Assembly (NCBI GenBank): GCA_019415925.1
Contig: DXYG01000034.1
Span: 1-25,646, forward strand
Direction: 5' to 3'
DNA from: Clostridiales bacterium
GTDB taxonomy: Bacteria; Bacillota; Clostridia; Oscillospirales; Acutalibacteraceae
Length of the DNA stretch: 25,646 nt
Shown here: piece after piece, positions 8,221 through 15,745 of the stretch
Numbering within the stretch: the stretch's first letter is position 1
Layout: each line of letters starts with the position of its first letter
The notes under the pieces: model-generated
What the model saw: only the letters and a program-made list of their open reading frames with translations
The model's database searches: none
What the model was told of the DNA's origin: nothing
Translations under genes and position numbers: made by a program

Positions 8221-9542
8221 ATTGCTTCCTCCTTTGGAATAGTGATGACGGCAGTTGTGCCTTTGCCTAAAACACTGTCAACCGTCAGAGTACCGCCGCA
8301 CATAGCAGTAAGTCTTTCACGGATATTCTCAATACCGATATGCTTCTTTTTATCATAAAAGGCTGTTTTATCAAAGCCTACTCCGTTATCTTTTACACAC
8401 ACGCAGTAATCTGTATCGGTTTCATAAGTAGATACGGTTATTTTACCGCCGCTTTCAAGTCCCATAAGTCCGTGCTTTACGGCGTTTTCAACAAGCGGCT
8501 GAACCGAAAGCGCAGGCAGATTAAAATCTTCAGCTTTCAAATCGTATTCTGTCTGAATGTCGGGAAAGCGAACCTGCTCTATGCTCATATAACATTTTAT
8601 ATGATTCAATTCCTGTGAAAAACGAATAGGCACGCTGTTGTTAAGCTCGCTGAAATTTCCTCGCAGATATTGAGAAAAACTGCGTGTTAATTCCGCCGCC
8701 TTTTCGGGCTGTTCAAGGCACAGCTGATGTATTGTTCCGAGGGTGTTATATATAAAATGCGGCTGTATCTGACTTATCATTGTTGAAATGCGGTTTTCGG
8801 TAATCAGCCGTTCCTTTTGCGCAAGCTCCCTGTTTTTTTCAACAAGCTGAATTTCCTTTTCCGAAAGCTGTCGTGTCAGCTCTCCTCGGAACAGCATATA
8901 AATCAAAAGCAAAGAAACCGTGGTTGCCATATACAGAGGAGTCGGGTCCCAGCATGAAAGCAACGGCATTGTAAGCAATGGCAGTACGCTGAACGAAAGC
9001 AGAGAAATCGTGCCTTTTAGTGTGAGTATTTTCCAGAATCTGATTACCATAAAAATTTCAAGCAGCAGGATAATGAAATCAAGAAATCTCACTATAAAGT
9101 AATACTCTCCGTCAACATAATATCCGTTTGAGTCAAAGTCAAACAGCATTCCGTTAAACAGGGAAATTACAACAATACAAAGATAAACTGCGCCGATAAC
9201 TGCAATTACTTTCGCATATTTCCACGATATTTTCTGCCGTTCTCTGACAAAGCCTATCAGGCAATAAGCATACAAAACTTCAAGTACCGCTCCTAAACCG
9301 AAGGAAAGAAACGCACATAATTTTAAAAGCGGAACATTTTCGGGTAAACCTCCGAAAATCCACAATCCGCTTTCGCCGAGAAGCATAAGAATATTTGTCG
9401 CAAGCAAGGCTGTAAAGCACTTCATAAACGGTCTGCTCCGTGTTTTGTCAGTCACCACTCCCAAAAACATAAACAGCGTAATTACAGCCGAAAACCAGAG
9501 CAACCCGATATTAAGTTCAATGTTATTATTGAGATTTTCCAT
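8217..9542 (-). CDS. LytS/YesM-like sensor histidine kinase with seven TM helices
   Basis: The 441-aa protein has seven hydrophobic segments in residues about 14-218 and a short coiled-coil linker (222-250). The HisKA_7TM/His_kinase-type H-box SQIQPHFIYNTL follows, with H262. The GHKL ATPase carries QPLVENAVKHG (N353), the G1 box DNGVGF (385-390) and the G2 region GIENIRERL (403-411). It has no large extracellular domain; the loops between TM helices or the membrane itself would sense the signal. It starts at an ATG with AGGGGA upstream, 19 nt after the C11 peptidase gene, and overlaps the regulator gene by 4 nt. It should phosphorylate D53 of that regulator. The signal is unknown, but the co-transcribed surface protease suggests a processed peptide or protease state. 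Confidence 0.9.
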   Translation of the reverse strand: MENLNNNIELNIGLLWFSAVITLFMFLGVVTDKTRSRPFMKCFTALLATNILMLLGESGLWIFGGLPENVPLLKLCAFLSFGLGAVLEVLYAYCLIGFVRERQKISWKYAKVIAVIGAVYLCIVVISLFNGMLFDFDSNGYYVDGEYYFIVRFLDFIILLLEIFMVIRFWKILTLKGTISLLSFSVLPLLTMPLLSCWDPTPLYMATTVSLLLIYMLFRGELTRQLSEKEIQLVEKNRELAQKERLITENRISTMISQIQPHFIYNTLGTIHQLCLEQPEKAAELTRSFSQYLRGNFSELNNSVPIRFSQELNHIKCYMSIEQVRFPDIQTEYDLKAEDFNLPALSVQPLVENAVKHGLMGLESGGKITVSTYETDTDYCVCVKDNGVGFDKTAFYDKKKHIGIENIRERLTAMCGGTLTVDSVLGKGTTAVITIPKEEAI

Positions 9543-9561
9543 ATATCTGTCCCCTGTTGAC

Positions 9562-10704
9562 TTAATAACTATTTCTGAGGTAATCGCAGTAATTTTTGTC
9601 CTCTGAAATCATCAGATAATTTTCAAGAGCTTTTTCATCATCGGAAGGAAAACATATATTCAACCCCGAGATGTTACTTTTTGTTTCGGATTTCACAGCT
9701 TTTATTATTCTGCTGAAATCATAATCAACATCAAAGTAATCTGCAATATCGCCGAAATCATATAAATATGCAATTGACGAACCGAAGCTTTCACACTCCT
9801 GAACTGCTTTTGACATAATAAGCTTGTTGTTACTTCTTTCGGCTTTGTCAATACATTGCGATAATACGGCTTTTACCTTGTCGAACTCAGTAAGCTTAAT
9901 TGCCGAAAGAGTGTAATTATCAATGTCATGATGAGACTTTTCGTAGCTGTTCAGAATAACATCATAAAAACTTTTTGCACCGAGAGATTCTGCAACAGCC
10001 TTGTAGTCCCAGCCGCCTGTCGGCTCATCATCCTCTGATGCTATCATATAATCAGCATATTTTGATACCGTCAGCGCTGTTTCGTAATTCGCCATAAGAC
10101 AGCAATCAAATCCTATAAATTCAAAGCTTCCGGAAAAAGTGCTTTCTGAAAGTGCCTCATCAAACTCCTGCATCGTCAGCCAGTCATTATTGTACATCTC
10201 ATCTTTGCAAATACCTTTGAGGAATCCTCCGCCGTGGTCCCATAAAATCAGTGCAGTCCTTTCAGACGGAAATTCTTTTATCCCCCAGTCAATGAAGTCC
10301 TTAAGCGTTGAGGATTCACCCATACAGCATAGTTTACTCTCCTCAAGAAGTACAAGCTTATTGTCAGACACCTCATACCTCTGCAGTTTATCGCTCGAAA
10401 TACCGTGTTTTTTCCATCTCAAAGAGCCGCCTGTTTCAAGCACAACATTAACTTTATCGGGAATTTCTGCACTTAACAGCTCGGAAATATCGTCTGATGC
10501 AGAGCCGTTCTTACTCTCAAGAGAGCTTCCGCACATATAAATAAGAAGAGTAAAATCATCATTATCAGTTTTTTCAGTCGTACTTTGTTTTTCGGAGGCA
10601 GGCTTTGTTTTTGCTTTATCCTCAGAACAACCAAATAGAAAAACGCAAAAGATTAAAATTGTCAATAAGCATATTAACTTGATATCTTTAAAGCCTCTGT
10701 TCAT
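9562..10704 (-). CDS. Clostripain-like (family C11) lipoprotein cysteine peptidase
   Basis: I chose the ATG at 10704 (380 aa). AAAGGTGG lies 7 nt upstream, and a proper lipoprotein signal peptide follows with lipobox FLFGC (Cys26); the upstream in-frame ATG has neither. The catalytic dyad of family C11 is visible: His157 in LILWDHGGG and Cys202 in FDCCLMANYETA. Only the core catalytic region is present, with no long C-terminal extension. These enzymes usually cleave after Arg or Lys and often self-process. It is the first gene of an operon with the histidine kinase and SARP-like regulator, from a sigma-A-type promoter at 10724-10752. A protease encoded with its own two-component system may produce or read out the sensed signal, or mature the co-regulated secreted proteins (inference). 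Confidence 0.87.
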   Translation of the reverse strand: MNRGFKDIKLICLLTILIFCVFLFGCSEDKAKTKPASEKQSTTEKTDNDDFTLLIYMCGSSLESKNGSASDDISELLSAEIPDKVNVVLETGGSLRWKKHGISSDKLQRYEVSDNKLVLLEESKLCCMGESSTLKDFIDWGIKEFPSERTALILWDHGGGFLKGICKDEMYNNDWLTMQEFDEALSESTFSGSFEFIGFDCCLMANYETALTVSKYADYMIASEDDEPTGGWDYKAVAESLGAKSFYDVILNSYEKSHHDIDNYTLSAIKLTEFDKVKAVLSQCIDKAERSNNKLIMSKAVQECESFGSSIAYLYDFGDIADYFDVDYDFSRIIKAVKSETKSNISGLNICFPSDDEKALENYLMISEDKNYCDYLRNSY

Positions 10705-10723
10705 ATACGCACCACCTTTATAG

Positions 10724-10752
10724 ATTTTATCACAAGAAATTTCAAAGTTCAA
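10724..10752 (-). promoter_or_regulatory. Sigma-A-type promoter of the peptidase-kinase-regulator operon
   Basis: Minus strand: -35 TTGAAC (10752-10747), 17-bp spacer, extended -10 TGATAAAAT with TAAAAT at 10729-10724. The start codon is 19 nt downstream. It has no TTGTC repeats, so the regulator genes seem constitutive rather than part of their own regulon. Confidence 0.7.
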
Positions 10753-10834
10753 TAACGAGGATTTATCTTTAGAAAATCAACACTACCGAATACAGTAACA
10801 GCAATGAGATGAATTAAAGTCCTGAATTTTTTAA

Positions 10835-10868
10835 TTCGCAAAATTTCGCAGATTTTTAAATATTCGCA
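10835..10868. repeat. Three TTCGCA repeats between the divergent promoters
   Basis: TTCGCA occurs at 10835-10840, 10845-10850 and 10863-10868, in an otherwise A/T-rich stretch upstream of the TTGTC element at 10894. Spacings are 10 and 18 bp. It could be an extra binding site or chance. Nothing else is seen in the 10753-10893 gap. Confidence 0.35.
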
Positions 10869-10893
10869 AATATTTTTAAAATTCCCTGTTTTT

Positions 10894-10928
10894 TTGTCCG
10901 TATCTTGTCACAGTCGCCCTGTTATACT
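10894..10928 (+). promoter_or_regulatory. TTGTC direct-repeat promoter element of the 809-aa secreted protein
   Basis: TTGTCCGTATCTTGTCACAG, then TCGCCCTGT and TATACT (10923-10928). Half-sites start at 10894 and 10905, 11 bp apart. The would-be -35 (10900-10905) is GTATCT, so the promoter should need an activator. Transcription would begin near 10935, giving a leader of about 80 nt before the ATG at 11015, which has AAGGTGG upstream. Confidence 0.72.
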
Positions 10929-11014
10929 GTAGTCACAAGATAAGGAACAGACAAAAGCTCCTTAGAAAAACAAACAAACCAAAATAACTTAAATAACTAA
11001 AAGGTGGTATAATT

Positions 11015-13444
11015 ATGAAAAAGCAGACAGGAACAATCAAAAGAAGACTTATCGCAATTGCTCTTACGGCTGTAGCACTCACATCGTTCACAACAATGAC
11101 AATTACCTCAGCGTCGGCGGCAACAGCCCAGACAACAGTCAGTGCAAGCCTGCACAAAAATACGAACAACGCACTGAAGGCGGTGCAGGCAAATGATGAA
11201 AAGACAGTTACAGGTCTTGTGAATGCGACAATAAGCGTCGCTCAGGGCGACTTTGTAACGGCAGTTAAAACATCTCTTGGTCTTATTCCATACGGAAAAT
11301 GCATAGCTTCATTGTTTGAATTCGGTATGGGACTTATCTCAGACATATTAAATGAGCAGGATCCAAGCGGAGCAGTAAAATCTCCCTCAATAGAGGAAAT
11401 AAAGGTTCAGCTTGATAAGGTGAGAGAACAGCTCAATGCAATTGAAGGTCTGGTTAAGGAATTAAAGAACGAGGACTTCAACAAGAGCATCAACACGCTT
11501 ATCCGTATGTACGATAAGCACAATGCAAAAATAACAAATTTAGCAAATGCAAGATATGAACTGGCAAAGGCCAAGAAAGACGGCGCAGACTCAGCTGAAA
11601 TCGAGAAGAAACAGCAGGCGGCAGACAAGGCTCTCAAGGCAATCATGGATATTGACGACAGGGATGTACAGGACCTCAGAAAAGGAATCGAAAAATGCAC
11701 TCAGTATATGGCAGGCAAAACTCAGGGCGGTATGAAGGATAATCCATTCAGAATTAATCTTGATTCTGTAATGACATCTGCAGGCTCAGGTTCCTTCGGT
11801 AACTACATTTACAATGAAACTGTTGAGAAATACGACAAGGCAATCTGGACATATTACACCACTGCTCTCACACTTTACACCTCTATTGAGAGAATCAATA
11901 TAAACGAGCTTGCAAAAACAGATGAAGATACGGCGATGGAAAGAGCAGATGAGCTTCAGCTTTTGCTCAACGGAAAGCTCAACGGCGAAGAAAAGACAGA
12001 GAGAAAAATCAATGCGGCAGACGCATATAAATATTACAAGGAAAATGTTGTAAACGAAGAGATTAAGTACAAGGATCAGTATAAGTATAAAAGTGAATGG
12101 AAGAAGTACTTTACAGAAGTCGGAACGGCAAAGGCAAACCGTATAGGCTTTATGGCTAATAACGATTATGTAAACCAAGAAATGGTAACATACATTGACA
12201 ATCACAGCTATTCAGGCAATCTCACCGTTAAGAACGAGGAATTTGCAAAGAACTTTGAATATCTTAATGATATGATTTCACAGTATAAAAAGGCTTGCGA
12301 GTCAGACGAGAAGCTGACGCTCAGAGAGTTCCTGGAAAAGAACCTTTGCACCAAGCTCCCCTCAAGCGGTAAATATCTTGCTGTTGGACAGATGAACAAA
12401 GATCGTTGTCAATATGGTGGCGATTATTCATCCTCACTTTACATTCCCGTAATCCAACTGGATGAAGGTAATGCTTCGGTTGATAATATCGAGCTTATTA
12501 GGTGTGACAGTTACAGAGTATATAATGAAAAATCACTTGATAATGTCTGCTATTTTGCAAAGGAAATTAAAAAGCAGGAGAAAATTGCTGTTGTAAAAGA
12601 ATACAGTGGAAAAGAAACAGTATTTGAAAGCTTTGCAGAAGCATGGTCATATGTTAACGAGCATAGCGGAACAATTAAGCTATATGCAGATGTAACAGCT
12701 CAGAAGGTTCCGGGCAGCAACGCAACAGCCTTCGGCGAAGGAAAGCACTTTTCATACAAAACCGGTAATGGCACTGTAAACAAGGGTGCTCTCTATGTGA
12801 GAAGCTTTATAACAGTTGACCTCAACGGCCACACAATTAACAGAAATCAAACAACACCTGTTAACGATGGCTCTGTATTTGTTGTTCTTGACGGCAACGA
12901 GCTGAAAATAACAGATTCATCAGGCACAAACAACGGAACAATAACAGGCGGCAACACTACAGGCAACGGTGGCGGTATAAGCTCAATCAACAAGGCTATG
13001 AGGATTATCGTTGAAAATTGCAAAATTAAAAATAACAGAGCAAATGGATATGGCGGCGGTGTTCATCTGGAGTGCATAAGCGCTACTAATAACTATGACG
13101 CCGGTACATTCTATAATGTTGAAATCACAAACAATTATGCAGGCAAATCAGGCAACGATGTTTCCACTGAGGCTTACGGCTTTAAATCAAGCGATGTAAC
13201 AATGGGCGGAAAAGTTGTAATCGGCGACTGTTATCTTGAGGACGGTTCTCTGGTAAAGAATATTATTCACATCGAAAAACAGCTTACAAGCGATTCAAGA
13301 ATCGGAATCACCAGCAACAATCCTGTTAACTGGAAGAAAATAACTGCTTATAACGACAGAGATTATTCCGCCAACTTCTATTACAGCGGACAAGGTCATA
13401 AGATAGTTAACTATGGTCAGTACCTATATATTTATCAGAGCTGA
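11015..13444 (+). CDS. Secreted protein with helical toxin-like N-terminal half and beta-helix C-terminal half
   Basis: The 809-aa protein has a Sec signal peptide cleaved near SASA-A (35). Residues about 60-115 are strongly hydrophobic (VAQGDFVTAVKTSLGLIP and SLFEFGMGLISDIL). Long amphipathic helices with coiled-coil character follow (125-235, then about 260-420). This resembles the helical bundles of pore-forming or delta-endotoxin-like proteins in outline only. Residues about 545-735 have beta-helix rungs (VDLNGHTINRN, GNGGGISS, NGYGGGVHL, VEITNNYAG), typical of surface adhesins. There is no anchor motif, so it may be released. It is a single gene with a TTGTC-type promoter (10894-10928) and a terminator (13480-13504), divergent from the peptidase/kinase/regulator operon. 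Function unknown; toxin or adhesin is inference. Confidence 0.8.
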   Translation: MKKQTGTIKRRLIAIALTAVALTSFTTMTITSASAATAQTTVSASLHKNTNNALKAVQANDEKTVTGLVNATISVAQGDFVTAVKTSLGLIPYGKCIASLFEFGMGLISDILNEQDPSGAVKSPSIEEIKVQLDKVREQLNAIEGLVKELKNEDFNKSINTLIRMYDKHNAKITNLANARYELAKAKKDGADSAEIEKKQQAADKALKAIMDIDDRDVQDLRKGIEKCTQYMAGKTQGGMKDNPFRINLDSVMTSAGSGSFGNYIYNETVEKYDKAIWTYYTTALTLYTSIERININELAKTDEDTAMERADELQLLLNGKLNGEEKTERKINAADAYKYYKENVVNEEIKYKDQYKYKSEWKKYFTEVGTAKANRIGFMANNDYVNQEMVTYIDNHSYSGNLTVKNEEFAKNFEYLNDMISQYKKACESDEKLTLREFLEKNLCTKLPSSGKYLAVGQMNKDRCQYGGDYSSSLYIPVIQLDEGNASVDNIELIRCDSYRVYNEKSLDNVCYFAKEIKKQEKIAVVKEYSGKETVFESFAEAWSYVNEHSGTIKLYADVTAQKVPGSNATAFGEGKHFSYKTGNGTVNKGALYVRSFITVDLNGHTINRNQTTPVNDGSVFVVLDGNELKITDSSGTNNGTITGGNTTGNGGGISSINKAMRIIVENCKIKNNRANGYGGGVHLECISATNNYDAGTFYNVEITNNYAGKSGNDVSTEAYGFKSSDVTMGGKVVIGDCYLEDGSLVKNIIHIEKQLTSDSRIGITSNNPVNWKKITAYNDRDYSANFYYSGQGHKIVNYGQYLYIYQS

Positions 13445-13479
13445 CATTGCAAAGCAAACACAAACAGCATAATAAAGCG

Positions 13480-13515
13480 GCTCCCGACAATTTTGGTCGG
13501 GAGCTGTTACTTTAT
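13480..13515 (+). terminator. Terminator of the 809-aa protein gene
   Basis: GCTCCCGAC (13480-13488), 7-nt loop, GTCGGGAGC (13496-13504): a perfect 9-bp G/C-rich stem 35 nt after the stop codon. The tail TGTTACTTTAT is only moderately T-rich. Confidence 0.8.
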
Positions 13516-13830
13516 GTTCTGTGTGGCATTGATAATTTCAACCTGATTAAACAAGGTTCAAGCTTGTACTTCACAAATTCAAATGACTGTTCTTTTTCAA
13601 AAATCAGAATATCTTACAAGAAGCCTGTCACAGAGAACAACGCTGTTACTCTGAAATATATTTCTCAAGAGTCCAAGGAAACGGTGGAAATTTAGAGCCG
13701 ATACTCTTTTTGCTTTCGGCTGTTTCGGAATCGGAAAATTAACTTTTTCAACAATTCTGTTCATAACAGCACCCCCTAATGCACCCCCTAAATACAGGAG
13801 AAGCACCCCCTCCATTCGGTTATTGGATTA
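13505..13830. other. Intergenic stretch with no supported gene; three GCACCCCCT repeats
   Basis: Short overlapping open frames exist on both strands but lack convincing ribosome sites or family motifs. The 9-mer GCACCCCCT occurs three times, at 13769-13777, 13781-13789 and 13803-13811 (AGGGGGTGC on the other strand). Apart from this I see nothing; it may be a decayed insertion flank. Confidence 0.4.
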
Positions 13831-13876
13831 GACTACTCTTCATTTTATGAAGGATTGCAGAGTAGTCTTTTCTTTC
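13831..13876 (+). terminator. Orphan hairpin with plus-strand T tail
   Basis: GACTACTCT (13831-13839) and AGAGTAGTC (13859-13867) form a perfect 9-bp stem with a 19-nt loop, followed by TTTTCTTTC. No plus-strand gene clearly precedes it. Confidence 0.6.
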
Positions 13877-13878
13877 GC

Positions 13879-13919
13879 AAAAAAAGAGATATCAACGCAC
13901 CAAGGGTCAATATCTCTTT
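13879..13919 (-). terminator. Terminator of the truncated membrane-protein gene
   Basis: AAAGAGATAT (13883-13892) and ATATCTCTTT (13910-13919) pair perfectly over 10 bp. On the minus strand the 3' arm runs into TTTTTTT. It lies about 60 nt after the stop codon at 13982. Confidence 0.75.
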
Positions 13920-13981
13920 CTTCTTATTATAATTCACTTGTCAAGCATCAAATCGACAAACTGAAATTTGCACATGCATAT

Positions 13982-14254
13982 TTATATAGCTAATAATATG
14001 ATTATACCCGATAGTATTGCTACAATAATTCCAACAACAGTACCTTTCGCAGCACCTTTAGCATGAAATAAATAGTCTTTGTAATCCTTATCCATATCTT
14101 CCGTCCCTTGTATTCTAAGTTTTTTACTATGACAGAATATTCCCCAATCCAACACCAACATATCATATATATTCACTACAAAGAAAAGCATAAACACATG
14201 AAAAAAAGTGTCAGCAAATTCTCTGCAACCTGAGAATTTATCTGAATCATGCAA
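13982..14254 (-). pseudogene. 5'-truncated gene for a small membrane protein (C-terminal half)
   Basis: About 90 codons are open, with no ATG and no ribosome site; only a TTG start is possible. The reading has one TM helix (FFHVFMLFFVVNIYDMLV), the motif LDWGIFCHSKK..IQGTEDMDKDYKDYLFH, and a second TM helix at the C-terminus. From memory this matches the C-terminal part of a conserved multi-TM hypothetical protein of Clostridia with a GTEdM.k.Y.d...H signature, whose N-terminal helices are missing here. The frame runs without a start into the stop region of the GC-rich hydrolase gene at 14271, so an insertion or deletion junction near 14255-14270 probably removed the 5' end. The intact terminator at 13879-13919 fits a once-functional gene. 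Confidence 0.6.
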
Positions 14255-14270
14255 GGCAGAAAAAACGAAC

Positions 14271-15416
14271 TCAGGAAATCCAGTCAGAGCTTCGCAATGA
14301 CAGCGTATAGGGATGCGCCCAGTCCTCGGTGTCGTAAAAGGCGGCGGTCAATTCCCGCTGGTTGTAGACGCAGCTCCAGCAGGTCTTCTCCCCGCCGTTC
14401 TCGCCGGGGAAGTTGCTCTGGGCCACAGCCGCCAGCGAGGCGCGGACTTCCTCGGCGGTCATCACGCCCTTTGCCGCATCCCGCCGCTGGGTGAGTGTGT
14501 TAAACCGCACATAGGACTGGCCGCTGCCGGAGGTGCCGTCATCCCCGTGGAGATAGAAGTTGGTCACCACCGGGGTGTCCGTCACCACCATCTCGCCGTT
14601 TTGCCACTCCACCGCCACGCTCCGCCCGGCAGCGTCGGAGAGGGAGAAGTGCTGGGCACGGCCCAGGGAAAAGTGCATATCATACTGCGAAAGCAATTCC
14701 AACGCTTCCTCTACATTCGCCGCCTTGTCCAGCAGCAGCCGCAGACCGGAGACAATGGTAATGTCGGGCTTATCAGTATTCTGGTCGACACCCTCCTCGT
14801 GGCTCACCATGAGATCAGCCACGCACAGGCCCTTTTCGTTCATGCCGTCCAGGATAGCGTAGACGGAAGCCAGTGCCATGAGCTTATCGCCCATGCTTCC
14901 ATCGGGCTTCCAGTCCTCCCCAAAGCCCAAGAAGTCCAAATTGCAGGTGGCGATGGACTCATAGCCATTCTTGGGAACGGTATGTACCAGCATTTTGTCA
15001 CATTCCTCCCAGTCGAAGTTGCGGCCAAAGAGGGCCGCGCCGTCGGGACTTGTCACCGTGACGGTGGAGCAGCCGTAGTTTCCCCCGGCGGTGGAGGTGT
15101 CCGGCTTCCAGAAGCCGTGAGAGAGGAATGAGGCGATGTAGTCTCCCATCTCGGCATCGCTTTTTGCCCCGCCCTGCTCCAGAAATCCATCGAAGCCATA
15201 ATCTCCCTTGTATTCCATAGACCAAAGATTATCATCCAGCTTCTCGATGGTCATAGCCGCCGTGAGTTGGGTGCCGAACATGGCCCACGCCCCCGCAAGG
15301 GCTGCGATCAGCACAGCCACAATAACAAGAAGCGCGATTCTTACCTTTCGATGTCTCACCGAGGAGAACGAGTCCGCTTCGTTCGATTTACAAAGCTCTT
15401 TTTCCGAAACGATCAT
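14271..15416 (-). CDS. Membrane-anchored linear-amide / choloylglycine-type C-N hydrolase (Ntn fold)
   Basis: I chose the ATG at 15416 (381 aa) because AAGGAG is 9 nt upstream; the ATG at 15422 would leave only 3 nt. An N-terminal basic stretch and one TM helix (about residues 25-48) place the domain outside the cell. The Ntn-hydrolase signature is visible: Cys116 in NYGCSTVTV as the likely nucleophile, then LFGRNFDWE (Arg132, Asp135), and later GMNEKGLCVADL and a VEWQNGEMVVTDTPVVTNF strand pair. Family members cleave linear amides such as bile-salt conjugates, penicillin V or acyl-homoserine lactones; the substrate here cannot be told. An internal Cys requires no propeptide removal except by signal or anchor processing, which is atypical because the Cys is usually N-terminal after maturation. 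The gene is strikingly GC-rich against its AT-rich surroundings, indicating transfer. Confidence 0.82.
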   Translation of the reverse strand: MIVSEKELCKSNEADSFSSVRHRKVRIALLVIVAVLIAALAGAWAMFGTQLTAAMTIEKLDDNLWSMEYKGDYGFDGFLEQGGAKSDAEMGDYIASFLSHGFWKPDTSTAGGNYGCSTVTVTSPDGAALFGRNFDWEECDKMLVHTVPKNGYESIATCNLDFLGFGEDWKPDGSMGDKLMALASVYAILDGMNEKGLCVADLMVSHEEGVDQNTDKPDITIVSGLRLLLDKAANVEEALELLSQYDMHFSLGRAQHFSLSDAAGRSVAVEWQNGEMVVTDTPVVTNFYLHGDDGTSGSGQSYVRFNTLTQRRDAAKGVMTAEEVRASLAAVAQSNFPGENGGEKTCWSCVYNQRELTAAFYDTEDWAHPYTLSLRSSDWIS

Positions 15417-15745
15417 TTTCATATACTCCTTCCTTGCCCATCGGGGCGCATTTATCATTTTATTCTGTACCTGCTTATATCGTAGGTCATTGTCGTGTAA
15501 ACGAGAATTTATCTTACCCTTGCCATATAGTAATCCAATTGGTTCATCAAACTCCAGAATTGTTCTGCTTCATCAACGGATAGTGTTCTATACACCATTT
15601 TCATATCCTCACAAATTTTTGATTTTCCGGTGAGCCACTCGTCTCTTGAAATTGCAAACACACCGGCTTTTCATTGCCCTCATCCGAAAACGCATCGACA
15701 TCCCAATTTTTCTATCCATAAGCCGCTTTCCGCCCTCATGCACTT
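15417..15745 (-). pseudogene. Non-genic gap with a possible decayed coding remnant
   Basis: One minus-strand frame (15670-15509) stays open for 53 codons between stops and has protein-like composition (RDEWLTGKSKICEDMKMVY, then LSVDEAEQFW). A different frame just upstream reads KNWDVDAFSDEGNEKPV. Together they could be a frameshifted gene remnant; neither has a start or a family I recognise. No terminator or clear promoter for the flanking genes was found beyond the ribosome site of the hydrolase. Confidence 0.3.

Noticed and set aside
13447..13815. Overlapping short frames on both strands (82 and 72 codons)
   Set aside because: The plus frame runs through the terminator stem at 13480-13504 and has no ribosome site. 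The minus frame starts with repetitive Gly-Gly-Ala codons from the AGGGGGTGC repeats. No family recognised.
14313..15131. Long plus-strand open frame of 272 codons
   Set aside because: It is antisense to the GC-rich hydrolase gene; high GC removes stop codons. Its translation has no motifs, and the minus-strand gene has a catalytic signature and ribosome site.
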